From an uncultured Bacilli bacterium (GTDB taxonomy: Bacteria > Bacillota_I > Bacilli_A > RF39 > UBA660), in the NCBI GenBank assembly GCA_949025205.1, contig CARMXJ010000025.1:1-18043 (forward strand): a stretch of 18,043 nucleotides of DNA. Direction: 5' to 3'. Every line of letters begins with the position of its first letter. Position 1 is the stretch's first letter. The notes under the pieces were generated by a model. The model had not been told where the DNA came from. It saw only the letters and a program-made list of their open reading frames with translations, and searched no databases. Positions 1 to 6,379 of the stretch are shown piece by piece. The position numbers were made by a program, and so were the translations under genes.

Positions 1-1
1 T

Positions 2-35
2 CATGTTTAGCTATCTAAATTTTAACATGTTTTTT
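2..35 (+). terminator. Probable rho-independent terminator of a + strand gene left of the window
   Basis: CATGTT at 2-7 pairs with AACATG at 24-29 and is followed directly by six T residues (30-35) on the + strand. The stem is short and AT-rich with a 16-nt loop, so the call is moderate. It would end transcription arriving from beyond the left edge. Whether it also serves the leftward NERD gene ending at 59 cannot be judged, because the matching flank lies outside the window. Confidence 0.4.
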
Positions 36-58
36 GTTTCCGAACAACTCTATTAATT

Positions 59-1024
59 TTAATTGTTTATAAGTTTTAAAATATCCTCTCCATACTTTTC
101 TATTTTATATTTTCCTAAACCTTCAATATCTAATAATTTTTCTTTTGTTGTAGGTCTTTTTTCTATTAATTCTTCTAAAGTTACATCTTTAAAAATAAAA
201 TAAGGTTTACACTTTTCTTCTCTACATTTTTGCAAACGATATTTTTTTAAATCTTCACGTAACTTCTCATCCTCTTTTGGTTGTTGCATCTCTTCTTTTT
301 CCATTTTTTCATCAGATGATAAACTTATATATTTTGATTCTACTTGATAGTTTAATAAAGAATCACAATATTTTTTTATATATTTTTCTCTATATACTGA
401 AGTTTTTATACTTTCCTTCTTTTTTATATATTTTATAAGTTGGTCAGCACGAACGATTTTTTGTTTTATTTCATTTGGTGCATTGTAATCATTTAGTATT
501 GTTTTATCATTAGCAAGAACTACAATCGGAGTAAACAAGGTATTCATGCGATTTTTATACAATAATTTTTCTAAAGTATTGTATTTAGAGTAGCAAATCT
601 TTTTTAATAAACTTATGTGCCGTTCGCATTGTGTTAAAGGGTTATACATTCCTTCTTTGTTTTTTCTCCCTTTCCATTCTAACTCTCTTATAAAATTTCC
701 TTTATTGTCAATGGTAATATTTCCATATAACTGCTTGCATTCAAGGACATATACACTTTTTTCAGTCATAATTAAAAAATCAATTTGTGCTTCTTGATTA
801 TGAAAACAAATATTAATATCATGTAAAATGTACATTCCTATATCGCTATTCATAAGTTCATAAAGTACTTTCTTTTCTCCATCTACGCCATATTGGAATA
901 ATTTTATTTTTTTAGTCGTTTCTTCATCCAAGTTTTCTTTGCTTTTTAGTGCTTCTATTTGGGATTCTAATGTATTGTTAGTAAAATATAAAATGGGCTC
1001 TAATTTTTTTAAAGATAACATCAT
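59..1024 (-). CDS. NERD nuclease-related domain protein with C-terminal HRDC domain
   Basis: 321 residues. Residues about 45-145 look like a NERD domain, a PD-(D/E)XK-type nuclease-related fold: E50, then D82 followed by E95-C-K97 in the context IDFLIMTEKSVYVLECK, a typical D-x(12)-E-x-K core. Residues about 254-320 resemble the HRDC domain of RecQ-type helicases (PYFIFKD, EKRPTTKEKLLDIEGLG, KIEKYGEDIL). A charged, Glu/Lys-rich stretch (235-255) links them. There is no signal peptide or membrane segment, so it is likely cytoplasmic and acts on nucleic acid, but nuclease activity is inferred only from the fold. Two ATG codons lie in tandem (1024 and 1021). The AGGTG ribosome binding site at 1029-1033 is 4 nt from the first and 7 nt from the second, so the true start may be 1021 (320 residues). 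It is separated from the upstream operon by 121 bp and may have its own promoter. Domain calls are confident; the biological role is not known. Confidence 0.85.
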   Translation of the reverse strand: MMLSLKKLEPILYFTNNTLESQIEALKSKENLDEETTKKIKLFQYGVDGEKKVLYELMNSDIGMYILHDINICFHNQEAQIDFLIMTEKSVYVLECKQLYGNITIDNKGNFIRELEWKGRKNKEGMYNPLTQCERHISLLKKICYSKYNTLEKLLYKNRMNTLFTPIVVLANDKTILNDYNAPNEIKQKIVRADQLIKYIKKKESIKTSVYREKYIKKYCDSLLNYQVESKYISLSSDEKMEKEEMQQPKEDEKLREDLKKYRLQKCREEKCKPYFIFKDVTLEELIEKRPTTKEKLLDIEGLGKYKIEKYGEDILKLINN

Positions 1025-1145
1025 ATATCACCTATTACTATATTATCAAAAATTATTCTTTATTTTAAGAATAGTTTCCTTGTTTTGGGAAATTTTTGAC
1101 AAATTAATCTCAAATAAGCAAATTGATTACTTAAATCATTATTTT
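1025..1145 (-). promoter_or_regulatory. Intergenic region with weak hairpin and possible promoter for the NERD gene
   Basis: Reading leftward, a 7-bp AT-rich hairpin (1054-1060 with 1067-1073, six-nt loop) is followed by ATTTTTG and could weakly terminate the ferredoxin operon. Overlapping it is a possible promoter for the NERD gene: TTCTTA (1066-1071), an 18-nt spacer and GATAAT (1042-1047). The two readings compete and neither is strong. Read-through from the operon into the NERD gene is possible. Confidence 0.3.
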
Positions 1146-1757
1146 CTAATTTTTATTTACAATACTATTTATTTGATTTATCAATTCTTCTTTTTCACTT
1201 TCTTCAAAATAACCTTCTATTTTTCCTTTTAATTTTCCATTTTCAAATATAAGCAATGAAGGATATTCTTGTACTTCATAATCGTGTTCTTTGGCATTAT
1301 CAAAAGATGCTTTAAAAAATAAAGTTGTATCTGGCAAATCTTTGGTTAATTCTTTTATCGGAATTGATTTTAATAAACAATTTATAGTATCTTCTACATA
1401 GCATTCTACTAACACAAGTTCTTTATTTTCTACTTTACTTCCTATCTCGCTTGCCTCAATCATGAAAAACTCGGATAGAGGTGATGCACCATATCGGTCC
1501 ACAAATAAATCTTTTGTGGTTCTTGGGTCACTTTCTATTTCTTCTTGTATTTTTAATGCTTCCTCTTCGGTTTTTGCTACTCTAAAAGCTCCAATGGGAC
1601 AAGCCTTTTCACAGCGACCACAAGAGATGCATTTTTCATTATCAATTTCTACCGTTTGTTTTTCTTCATTAAAAGTAATTGCTTTTACTGGACACACATC
1701 TATTCCACTACATTCTGGAGCATTGTCACAAATTTTATAATTTCTAAAACAAGGCAT
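1146..1757 (-). CDS. 2[4Fe-4S] ferredoxin fused to a thioredoxin-like domain lacking CXXC
   Basis: 203 residues, last gene of the five-gene operon. The N-terminal 60 residues hold two iron-sulfur cluster motifs. The second is canonical: C43-x2-C46-x2-C49-x3-C53-P. The first is spread out: C10-x5-C16-x5-C22-P, with a further C3. Residues about 105-200 look like a thioredoxin fold: a strand LVLVECYV, a helix, TTLFFKASFDN, then YPSLLIFENGKLKGKIEGYF, which matches the cis-Pro strand and the following hairpin of thioredoxins. The usual CXXC site is absent; a single C125 lies nearby (VEDTINC), so classic disulfide exchange is unlikely. Expected to be cytoplasmic, passing electrons or acting as a partner subunit. 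It starts 2 nt after the methyltransferase stop, with an AAAGGAG site inside the end of that gene, which implies co-expression. The substrate or redox partner is unknown. Confidence 0.85.
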   Translation of the reverse strand: MPCFRNYKICDNAPECSGIDVCPVKAITFNEEKQTVEIDNEKCISCGRCEKACPIGAFRVAKTEEEALKIQEEIESDPRTTKDLFVDRYGASPLSEFFMIEASEIGSKVENKELVLVECYVEDTINCLLKSIPIKELTKDLPDTTLFFKASFDNAKEHDYEVQEYPSLLIFENGKLKGKIEGYFEESEKEELINQINSIVNKN

Positions 1758-1759
1758 GT

Positions 1760-2482
1760 TTATTCTCCTTTATATTGATAGACCTTATAACCGATTTCTT
1801 CAATAACATGTAACTTTTCTAGCATGGTAGCATTTTCAAGTATAGAATCTATTTGTTTTATCATTTCTTTTTTGTCTGCTTCATTTTGAGGTATCTTTAT
1901 ATCTGCCCACCAAGCAAGCATTTCTTCTTCTAATTCTTCTTGATTATTAAATACGTCTTCATTGTAAGTTAGGCCTGACTCTACAAGTTCATAATTATTT
2001 TCTTTCATAAAACTTTCAATAAGTTTGTTTGATTGTTTGATTCTATCGCTATGGTTTTCATTTGGATTAAACACTTTAAATAGTTCATTTGTTACTGCAT
2101 TTTCTGTAGGCTCTACAAAAATAATTGTATTGCTTACTCGAATCATTTCTTCTAGAATTCTTTTCTTTAATTCTAAATCAACGCTGTAAACTTCTCCACT
2201 CAAATCAAATTCATGAAAACTAGTATTCAATAAAACATCGAAACTTTTGTCTGCAAATTGCATATTTAAAGCATCCATAAGCATTAAATGAACGTTGTTA
2301 TAGTCCTTTAAATTTTCTTCTGCCATTTTTAAAAAATCTTCTGACACATCAATTGCTGTTACGTTTTTTGCATAGTTAGCAAGTATACTCGTATATTTTC
2401 CATTAGAAAATCCTTGTTCTAAAGCATTTTCTACTCTCAAATATTTTTCTAAATCCCCCCAAATTTCTTGTAATGGTTTCAT
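1760..2482 (-). CDS. Class I SAM-dependent methyltransferase, divergent motif I
   Basis: 240 residues. The Rossmann-type methyltransferase pattern is visible: motif I region ALEQGFSNGKYT (residues 20-31), acidic residue D45 ending the second strand in VTAIDVS, MDAL at 69-72, and SFDVLLNTSFHEF (80-92) as the motif IV-like strand. A later strand, TIIFVEPTE, is consistent with the core fold. Motif I reads E-x-G-F-S-N-G, with serine in place of the middle glycine of the usual D/E-x-G-x-G-x-G. The C-terminal 100 residues are acidic and helical and may recognise the substrate. The strong GAGGAGG site lies in the end of the GNAT gene, 3 nt upstream, so translation is probably coupled. The substrate (small molecule, RNA or protein) cannot be read from the sequence. 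Confidence 0.82.
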   Translation of the reverse strand: MKPLQEIWGDLEKYLRVENALEQGFSNGKYTSILANYAKNVTAIDVSEDFLKMAEENLKDYNNVHLMLMDALNMQFADKSFDVLLNTSFHEFDLSGEVYSVDLELKKRILEEMIRVSNTIIFVEPTENAVTNELFKVFNPNENHSDRIKQSNKLIESFMKENNYELVESGLTYNEDVFNNQEELEEEMLAWWADIKIPQNEADKKEMIKQIDSILENATMLEKLHVIEEIGYKVYQYKGE

Positions 2483-2485
2483 AAT

Positions 2486-3022
2486 TCATTCCTCCTCTAA
2501 ATTTTTTTCCATAACAAATGATGGTGCACCATCCACAGTTTGTTCACAAGTGTAATTTGTTTTATTAAATCCATTTTTTTCATGAAATCTAATTGCTTTT
2601 GTATTTTGTTTTTTTACCCACAAACAACATACTTTGTAGCCTAAAGCTTTTAAACGATTACATGCAAATTCTTCCGCTTTTGTTCCTATTCCTAAACCTT
2701 GGAATTCTTTTTTTATATGACAAGTTCTCCATTCTCCAATTCCCTGCATATTTTCTTTATAATTGTCTTCTGGAGCTCCTAATTCTAAAACTCCTACTAC
2801 TTGCTCTTTATATTCTATCATGTAAAGTTCAAAATTTATATCTTTTATGTACTCTTCAAAATTCTCTATTAATTTTTCTATATTAAATTCATCATCTATA
2901 TGTTCTACCAAAATATATTCACCATAAGTATCTTTCCATGACTGATTTAAAATATGGGCATAAGTGGAAGCATCACGCGGTTCTGATGCTCGAAAATTTA
3001 TTTCTGATTTTTGTTGGTTCAT
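2486..3022 (-). CDS. GNAT-family N-acetyltransferase
   Basis: 178 residues, the normal size for a single GNAT domain. Acetyl-CoA binding motif A is clear: IKKEFQGLGIGTKAEEFA, with Q108-G-L-G-I-G113 matching the Q/R-x-x-G-x-G/A pyrophosphate loop. Motif B follows as WVKKQNTKAIRFHEKNGF (135-152), the usual C-terminal strand-helix-strand. The N-terminus (INFRASEPRDASTYAHILNQSW) is the typical first strand and helix. It would transfer an acetyl group from acetyl-CoA to an amine in the cytoplasm; the acceptor (antibiotic, polyamine, protein N-terminus) is unknown. It lies 25 bp after the AT-hook gene and 3 bp before the methyltransferase, in the middle of the operon. Its GGAG site is in the 25-bp gap. 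Confidence 0.9.
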   Translation of the reverse strand: MNQQKSEINFRASEPRDASTYAHILNQSWKDTYGEYILVEHIDDEFNIEKLIENFEEYIKDINFELYMIEYKEQVVGVLELGAPEDNYKENMQGIGEWRTCHIKKEFQGLGIGTKAEEFACNRLKALGYKVCCLWVKKQNTKAIRFHEKNGFNKTNYTCEQTVDGAPSFVMEKNLEEE

Positions 3023-3047
3023 AATTTCTTTCTCCTACATTTACCTT

Positions 3048-4175
3048 TTATTTCCTCGGTCTTCCTCTTTTTTTTGTTCTTCCCTTTATAAAAGGTAATA
3101 AATTAATCGGTTCTTCTACAAATTGAGCTGATAGACCATGTTTATTAAATAAGGCTATAACTTCTTGTATTCCTAAATTTTTTGGTGTTGTTTCATATAA
3201 TATTAATTTTCCATCAAATATAATTAATGTATTATATGTTACGTTTAAGGATAAAGGTTGTCCATTACTTTCTAATGTGGTCACTATTTTACTGGAAACA
3301 TTATATATCTTTGCTACTGTTGGAACAAAATCTTCTTGTTCTTGGCTATCTTTTATGGCATCTTCTATAATTTCTATAAACTTGGCTGTCCATATAGTTG
3401 ATAAGTCTAAATTGATTAATGTCTTATTATCATTTTGGGTATTTTTTTGTTGTAAGATTGTATTTGCTTTTTTGGAATAAAAAACGGATTGTCTGTGTAA
3501 TTCTTCTTCTAATTGATTTCCTTTAATCCCAGCAATGTCGTTTAAAATTATGGCTTTAGGTGTATCTCCTGCTTGGATAGGACTATAAAAGACATCTGTA
3601 AAAGTTTTGTTGGATGTTTTATAATTTCCTATTGTTAAATAAGAGGTAACATTTGTTAGAAGAATAGCCTCTTTATCTTGCTTAGGCATATCAGCAACAG
3701 CAATTTCTAGTTCTTCTTTTCCATTTGGAACCCATATGTCTGGCAATTTAACTTCTTGAACATCTTCCGTTTCATAATTGTAATTTAAAATATTTTCCAT
3801 TATAGGTATGTCTATTTTTTCCGTGCTTTTAGCAAATGAAATTCTATCGGTTGCAAGTAAATTTTGCAGCAAATTTATATCAACTGGTATTGGTGTTCTA
3901 CCATTCATGTGAGCAATCATTTGCCATTCTACATAATTTGTAGTCTTTGGAATAAATTCCTTATATTTAGGATAAAAATAGTTCTGTCCATTACTTTCAT
4001 AATAAATAAATGTATCCTTCTCATCTGGAAACAACTGAAAAGCAATCATTATCCAATTTTTTATTCGAATAGTATTAATAAGAGTAATGTTTTCTAAATC
4101 ACTTGCTCTTCTTGCTTTTGCATACTCTTGTTTTAATTCATCATCTTTCATTTGTAGTAAAATTTCTAAGTTCAT
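3048..4175 (-). CDS. Cysteine-free protein of unknown function ending in an AT-hook
   Basis: 375 residues; I do not recognise the main domain. There is no signal peptide or membrane helix. The N-terminal 40 residues are helical and charged, followed by a mixed region containing FIYYESNGQNYFYPKY and VEWQMIAHMNGRTPIPVDIN. The second half alternates strands and helices and has acidic linkers. The extreme C-terminus, KKRGRPRK (368-375), is a canonical AT-hook core (RGRP flanked by basic residues), which binds the minor groove of AT-rich DNA. No cysteine occurs in the whole chain, which is notable beside a cysteine desulfurase and an Fe-S protein. The ATG overlaps the desulfurase stop as ATGA (4172-4175), and its GAGGAG site lies within the desulfurase gene, so the two are translationally coupled. 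A DNA-associated role is inferred only from the tail. Confidence 0.75.
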   Translation of the reverse strand: MNLEILLQMKDDELKQEYAKARRASDLENITLINTIRIKNWIMIAFQLFPDEKDTFIYYESNGQNYFYPKYKEFIPKTTNYVEWQMIAHMNGRTPIPVDINLLQNLLATDRISFAKSTEKIDIPIMENILNYNYETEDVQEVKLPDIWVPNGKEELEIAVADMPKQDKEAILLTNVTSYLTIGNYKTSNKTFTDVFYSPIQAGDTPKAIILNDIAGIKGNQLEEELHRQSVFYSKKANTILQQKNTQNDNKTLINLDLSTIWTAKFIEIIEDAIKDSQEQEDFVPTVAKIYNVSSKIVTTLESNGQPLSLNVTYNTLIIFDGKLILYETTPKNLGIQEVIALFNKHGLSAQFVEEPINLLPFIKGRTKKRGRPRK

Positions 4176-5311
4176 TTCTTTCTCCTCAACATTCCTACTA
4201 CATTTATTAACGTTTTTACAAATTGTTCTACTTCTTCTTCGGTATTGTCTTTTCCAAAGCTTATTCTAATTGGACTAAATTCTTCTAAATTGGCATTACA
4301 AGCAGTGAGAACATGTGAGGGTTCTGCTTCTTTAGAATTACAAGCAGAGCCAGTGGATACATAAATATTAAAAGATTCCAAAACAAGTAATAATTCTTCT
4401 CCTTTTACTCCTTTAAATGCAATGTTGGATGTATTTGGTAAACGATTTTCTAAATCTCCATAAATATACGTATCTGTAATATTTTCTTTTATTTCTTTTT
4501 CCATTTTATCTCTTAATCGTTTTAGTTTGTCGTTTATTTTATAGTTGTCTTCTAAAATAAGTTCTGCTGCTTTTCCCAGTCCTATTATGAAAGATGCATT
4601 TTCAGTTCCTCCACGCCGATTTTGTTCTTGATGTCCAAAAATTAAAGGGATAAATGGTGTATTTTCTTTTACATAAAGTACTCCAATTCCTTTAGGAGCA
4701 TGAATTTTATGCCCTGATAAAGAAAGTGTGGTGATTTCTAAATCTTTCACATCGATTTTTATCTTGCCGATAGCTTGTACAGCATCACAATGAAAAAGAA
4801 CGTTATGTTTTTTAGCAATAGACCCGATTTCTTTGATGGGATAAATATTTCCTATTTCGTTATTAGCCATCATGATTGCGATTAGTAATGTATCGTTTGT
4901 TATGGCATTTTCAAATTCTTTTAGGTTTATCCTTCCTTTTTCATTGACCGATAAATAAGTGATGTTATACCCTTCTTTTTCTAGATAGTGCATTGTTTCT
5001 ATAATGGATGCATGCTCCACTTTTGTGGTTATGATATGTTTTTTAGTGGGATTATTTTTTACAGCATTCATAATAGCCGTTGTATTGCTTTCACTTGCAC
5101 AACTTGTAAAAATAATTTCATTTTCTTGAGCATTTAATAATTTAGCAATATTTTTACGAGCTATTTCTATTTGTTCTTTTACATTTCTTCCTATTGTATA
5201 AATACTACTTGGATTTCCAAATTCATTTTGTAAGTAAGGAAGCATCGCTTCGAAAACTTCTTTAGAGCACTTAGTTGTAGCGTTATTATCGAAATAGATT
5301 TGATTATTCAT
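4172..5311 (-). CDS. Cysteine desulfurase, NifS/IscS type
   Basis: 379 residues, full length for the class V aminotransferase-fold cysteine desulfurases. It takes sulfur from L-cysteine, leaving alanine, and carries it as an enzyme persulfide for Fe-S cluster or thio-nucleotide synthesis. Visible: YFDNNATT (6-13) at the N-terminus; H100 in KVEHASI, stacking on PLP; D176-A-V-Q179 contacting the pyridine ring; K202 in LSLSGHKIHAPKG forming the PLP Schiff base; R232-R233-G-G-T-E; and the catalytic C324 in STGSACNS on a long mobile loop, as in group I enzymes. PLP and Cys positions match A. vinelandii NifS closely. It is the first gene of a five-gene operon, with an AAGGAGAT site 7 nt before the ATG. 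No IscU, ThiI or MnmA follows it here, so the sulfur acceptor is not obvious. I found no convincing promoter in the 117 bp shared with the divergent DUF4474 gene. Confidence 0.95.
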   Translation of the reverse strand: MNNQIYFDNNATTKCSKEVFEAMLPYLQNEFGNPSSIYTIGRNVKEQIEIARKNIAKLLNAQENEIIFTSCASESNTTAIMNAVKNNPTKKHIITTKVEHASIIETMHYLEKEGYNITYLSVNEKGRINLKEFENAITNDTLLIAIMMANNEIGNIYPIKEIGSIAKKHNVLFHCDAVQAIGKIKIDVKDLEITTLSLSGHKIHAPKGIGVLYVKENTPFIPLIFGHQEQNRRGGTENASFIIGLGKAAELILEDNYKINDKLKRLRDKMEKEIKENITDTYIYGDLENRLPNTSNIAFKGVKGEELLLVLESFNIYVSTGSACNSKEAEPSHVLTACNANLEEFSPIRISFGKDNTEEEVEQFVKTLINVVGMLRRKK

Positions 5312-5318
5312 AAGAAAT

Positions 5319-5322
5319 CTCC
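5319..5322 (-). promoter_or_regulatory. Ribosome binding site of the cysteine desulfurase gene
   Basis: GGAG within AAAGGAGATT, 6-7 nt before the ATG at 5311. This fixes the start of the operon's first gene. Confidence 0.75.
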
Positions 5323-5415
5323 TTTGCTTTATTCTACTATAACTTTTTTTAAAATACTACTTTTTTTCTGGTTTCTTACCGCCTCTTCTTTTTTATTTCC
5401 TAATAAAATATAGTT

Positions 5416-5421
5416 AGGAGG
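5416..5421 (+). promoter_or_regulatory. Ribosome binding site of the DUF4474 gene
   Basis: A perfect AGGAGG lies 7 nt before the ATG at 5429 and supports that start. TATAGT at 5409-5414 is too close to act as a -10, because the transcript would begin inside the ribosome binding site. The promoter of this gene is therefore unresolved. Confidence 0.85.
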
Positions 5422-5428
5422 TATTAAA

Positions 5429-6361
5429 ATGACTTATGTTATACTTTTTCTTGTTTTCCTATTTATTCTCGTATGTTTTGTTTTTTATCTTGTACGAAAA
5501 AAATGGGCCATTCGCAAAGTTTGTCTTTTAAATGAGAAGGAAAAACTTCATGAGGTAGATTCTTTACTAAAACCTTTTGGCTTTGCTTTTGATTTGGAAC
5601 AAGATATTGTCATTTCTAGAAATGATGCATGGCAACGCGATGTTGGATTTTGTGACTTGTATGATTTAAAGGCGCCTTTTTTTAATATTGTTACTGATGC
5701 TGAACCCATTTATTTTATGTATGATAACAAAGAATATCGTTTGGAGTTTTGGAAAGGTCAATATGGAATTACTACTGGAGCAGAAATAGGTTTGTATGTC
5801 AGAGAAAAAGATTCAAAAGATATCCGAGGATTCTATCGTGCTGCTAAAGACTGTGAACGGCTACAAATGGGATACAAGTTGTTTGATAATTGTTTTTTGT
5901 TTTCTAGATGTGGATATAGTTGGTGGTTAACGGGTTTTGATGTTGGAAAATTCTCTCAACCTAAAGATTTATGTTTAAAGATTTGTATTGCTTTTCCGTG
6001 CCAAGAAATGCAAATTGCTTTTGTAGAAGGGCTTTTAAAAGCCGGCTATGAGCAAAATAAAATTCAAATTTGTCAAAATGCTGTATGTTTTGATTTTTGT
6101 TGTTCCCACCATTATATGAATTGTAAGCATAAATTGATAAAATGTATTGCGCAAATTTGTAATCGCATCAATGTTTCTCTTTTTAATTTTTTTACTCGTT
6201 ATTTTACAACTACTCTTGATAAATTAACTTATATAAGATTTATGTTTCCGCATCTTTACCATCTTATTATAAAATGGAGTATTCCTAGAAGAAAACATAA
6301 ACATTATTCGAAACAAGGAAAACATAAAAAAGAGAAAAAAGAAAAAAAATATCGCAGATAA
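5429..6361 (+). CDS. Membrane-anchored DUF4474 protein
   Basis: 310 residues. Residues 3-22 form one transmembrane helix followed by RKKW, so an N-in/C-out or cytoplasm-facing anchor is possible; the basic residues after the helix favour a cytoplasmic C-terminal domain. Residues about 45-275 match what I know as DUF4474, a Bacillota family of unknown function: FGFAFDLEQDIVISRNDAWQ, the aromatic FEW-like strand LEFWKGQYGITTGAEIGLY (105-123), then SWWLTGFDVGKFS. The chain has many cysteines (C75, C142, C155, C161, C182, C186, C191, C215, C220, C224, C225 and others), including a CFDFCCSHH cluster. The last 25 residues are a Lys/His/Arg-rich tail. It is the only rightward gene in the window, divergent from the desulfurase operon and convergent with the ATPase. 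The family call is by eye from the conserved strand; function is unknown. Confidence 0.78.
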   Translation: MTYVILFLVFLFILVCFVFYLVRKKWAIRKVCLLNEKEKLHEVDSLLKPFGFAFDLEQDIVISRNDAWQRDVGFCDLYDLKAPFFNIVTDAEPIYFMYDNKEYRLEFWKGQYGITTGAEIGLYVREKDSKDIRGFYRAAKDCERLQMGYKLFDNCFLFSRCGYSWWLTGFDVGKFSQPKDLCLKICIAFPCQEMQIAFVEGLLKAGYEQNKIQICQNAVCFDFCCSHHYMNCKHKLIKCIAQICNRINVSLFNFFTRYFTTTLDKLTYIRFMFPHLYHLIIKWSIPRRKHKHYSKQGKHKKEKKEKKYRR

Positions 6362-6376
6362 ATCATCACCTGCGAT
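6351..6376. terminator. Bidirectional terminator shared by the convergent DUF4474 and ATPase genes
   Basis: ATCGCAG (6351-6357) pairs with CTGCGAT (6370-6376), with a 12-nt loop. An A-rich run precedes it and TTTTTATTT follows, so a T-tract exists on both strands. The left arm encodes the last codons of the DUF4474 gene, whose stop (6359-6361) lies in the loop. The ATPase stop (6380-6382) is 3 nt past the right arm. Confidence 0.85.
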
Positions 6377-6379
6377 TTT

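Noticed and set aside
5331..5336. TAGAAT (minus strand) as the -10 of the desulfurase operon
   Set aside because: The predicted start would fall in the ribosome binding site, and no -35 lies at the right distance.
5409..5414. TATAGT as the -10 of the DUF4474 gene
   Set aside because: The transcript would start within the AGGAGG site.
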